Source: Shimia sp.
Lineage (GTDB): Bacteria; Pseudomonadota; Alphaproteobacteria; Rhodobacterales; Rhodobacteraceae
DNA: 64,000 nucleotides
Direction of reading: 5' to 3'
Assembly: GCF_022448905.1 (NCBI RefSeq)
Contig: NZ_JAKVCW010000006.1
Location: 186,001-250,000, forward strand
The position numbers and the translations under genes were made by a program. How positions within the stretch are numbered: position 1 is the stretch's first letter; every line of letters begins with the position of its first letter. This document shows positions 63,242-64,000 of the stretch, piece by piece. Under the pieces are notes generated by a model that saw nothing but the letters and a program-made list of their open reading frames with translations, was not told the origin of the DNA and did not search any database.

Positions 63242-64000
63242 ATGACGACCTCTCCCCAAGCTCCTGTTTTCTTTTGCCATGGCGTGCCCGGTTGCCCGCA
63301 GGATGCGGCATTTTTGGCAACGAACGGCCGTGTGGTTGTGGCGCCAAACCTGCTTGCGTGTGAGGGTTCCGCGCCGTTGGAACATTTGGCGTCTACGTTT
63401 GGTGCGGCTGTGGCTCAAAATGGCGGGCAGGCGTTCCATGTGGTTGGGTTTTCGATTGGGGCCATGGCGGCGTTACGCTTAGCGGCTGAGCGCCCGAAGC
63501 AGGTTGCGCGAGTGACAGTAGTGTCGCCAGCAGCGCCTTTGCAGCTGGGAGAGTTCCTGCCGGACATGGCAGGTGCGCCGGTGTTTAAGTTGGCTATGAA
63601 GCGTCCGCGTGTGTTGCGGATGCTGACGGCCGCGCAGGGCTTACTGGCGCGCAATGTGCCCGGAATGTTGATCAAACAGTTGTTTGCCAAATGTGGGGTG
63701 CAGGAACGGGCTTTGTTGGCGGACCCGCAGTTTGTGACAGCTTTGACCGAAGGCATGCGCAACAGCTTTGTCACGCACCGGGCAGGGTATCTTGCGTATC
63801 TGGCGGCCTATGTTGCCGACTGGTCTGACGTGTTGCGCAATGTTCAAGCGCCGGTCGAGATATGGCACGGGGACAAAGACACCTGGGCGCCGTTGAAGAT
63901 GGCCGACGCGATCAAGGACCTAGTGCCTTCGTCTTGTGTGCTTCATGTGGTGCCGAATGGGGAGCACTATTCCACGTTGAAAGCGGTGCGGTTGGGCTAG
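63242..64000 (+). CDS. Alpha/beta hydrolase
   Basis: The 252-residue protein has an alpha/beta hydrolase fold: oxyanion segment FFCHGVPGCP at residues 10-19, nucleophile elbow GFSIGA near residue 75, the acid probably D in WHGDKDTWAP and the histidine in NGEHYST near the C-terminus. No lid or family signature gives the substrate. The stop codon is the last three bases of the window, so the gene is complete. AAAGGTG precedes the start. Confidence 0.88.
   Translation: MTTSPQAPVFFCHGVPGCPQDAAFLATNGRVVVAPNLLACEGSAPLEHLASTFGAAVAQNGGQAFHVVGFSIGAMAALRLAAERPKQVARVTVVSPAAPLQLGEFLPDMAGAPVFKLAMKRPRVLRMLTAAQGLLARNVPGMLIKQLFAKCGVQERALLADPQFVTALTEGMRNSFVTHRAGYLAYLAAYVADWSDVLRNVQAPVEIWHGDKDTWAPLKMADAIKDLVPSSCVLHVVPNGEHYSTLKAVRLG

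Overview
The window is about 64 kb of a GC-rich chromosome from a marine alphaproteobacterium, most likely a Roseobacter-group member of the Rhodobacteraceae. The evidence is protein family content: an HpsN-type sulfopropanediol dehydrogenase, a BCCT osmolyte transporter, DUF1127 small proteins, an NDUFS6-like zinc-finger protein, an RTX-type protein and a class III cyclase. I saw no tRNA, rRNA, CRISPR array, insertion sequence or phage gene. The FemAB-like gene at the left edge is truncated, and the last gene ends exactly at the right edge.

Left part (1-29.6 kb) is metabolic and housekeeping. It starts with a FemAB-like protein, pterin dehydratase, a peroxiredoxin, a ferredoxin reductase and rsmD. 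A compact operon follows (3.8-10.5 kb) with a ROK repressor, an M20 peptidase, a sugar-type ABC importer split into binding protein, permease and ATPase, and a YhfX-like PLP enzyme. I read it as an uptake and catabolism system for an unknown substrate. Next come map, sfsA, cinA, a GNAT/AhpD/OmpA operon, WGR and PD-(D/E)XK-like proteins, an ABC-2 ATPase, dnaE, slyX, a crotonase, fadH, LysR and IclR regulators, hpsN and a cardiolipin synthase.

Right part (29.8-63.2 kb) holds the whole S10-spc-alpha ribosomal gene series in canonical order, but broken into five blocks: rpsJ-rplW, rplB-rplP, rpmC-rpmD, rplO-secY-adk and rpsM-rplQ. Between the blocks lie 2.4, 11, 4.8 and 0.9 kb of unrelated genes on both strands. 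Four of the five blocks end in a textbook intrinsic terminator directly after the last ribosomal gene, and the rplO block ends in one after adk. Each block starts behind a structured leader. The inserts carry a sulfotransferase, an HBM-type chemoreceptor, a 2OG-Fe(II) oxygenase-like protein, a BCCT transporter, a tandem pair of secreted small proteins, AraC, LysE, RTX and cupin proteins, three DUF1127 genes, a nucleotide cyclase and several proteins I do not recognise. One gene there, a PH-SHOCT protein, is cut by a single in-frame TAG.

The observations I rate highest are the fragmented ribosomal superoperon with separate leaders and terminators, the YhfX-linked importer operon with a palindrome over its first ribosome binding site, a roughly 50-bp element shared by the fadH and BCCT upstream regions, the amber-interrupted PH-SHOCT gene, the duplicated small secreted protein with paired CCCAAATTC boxes, and two competing base-paired structures ahead of rplB.
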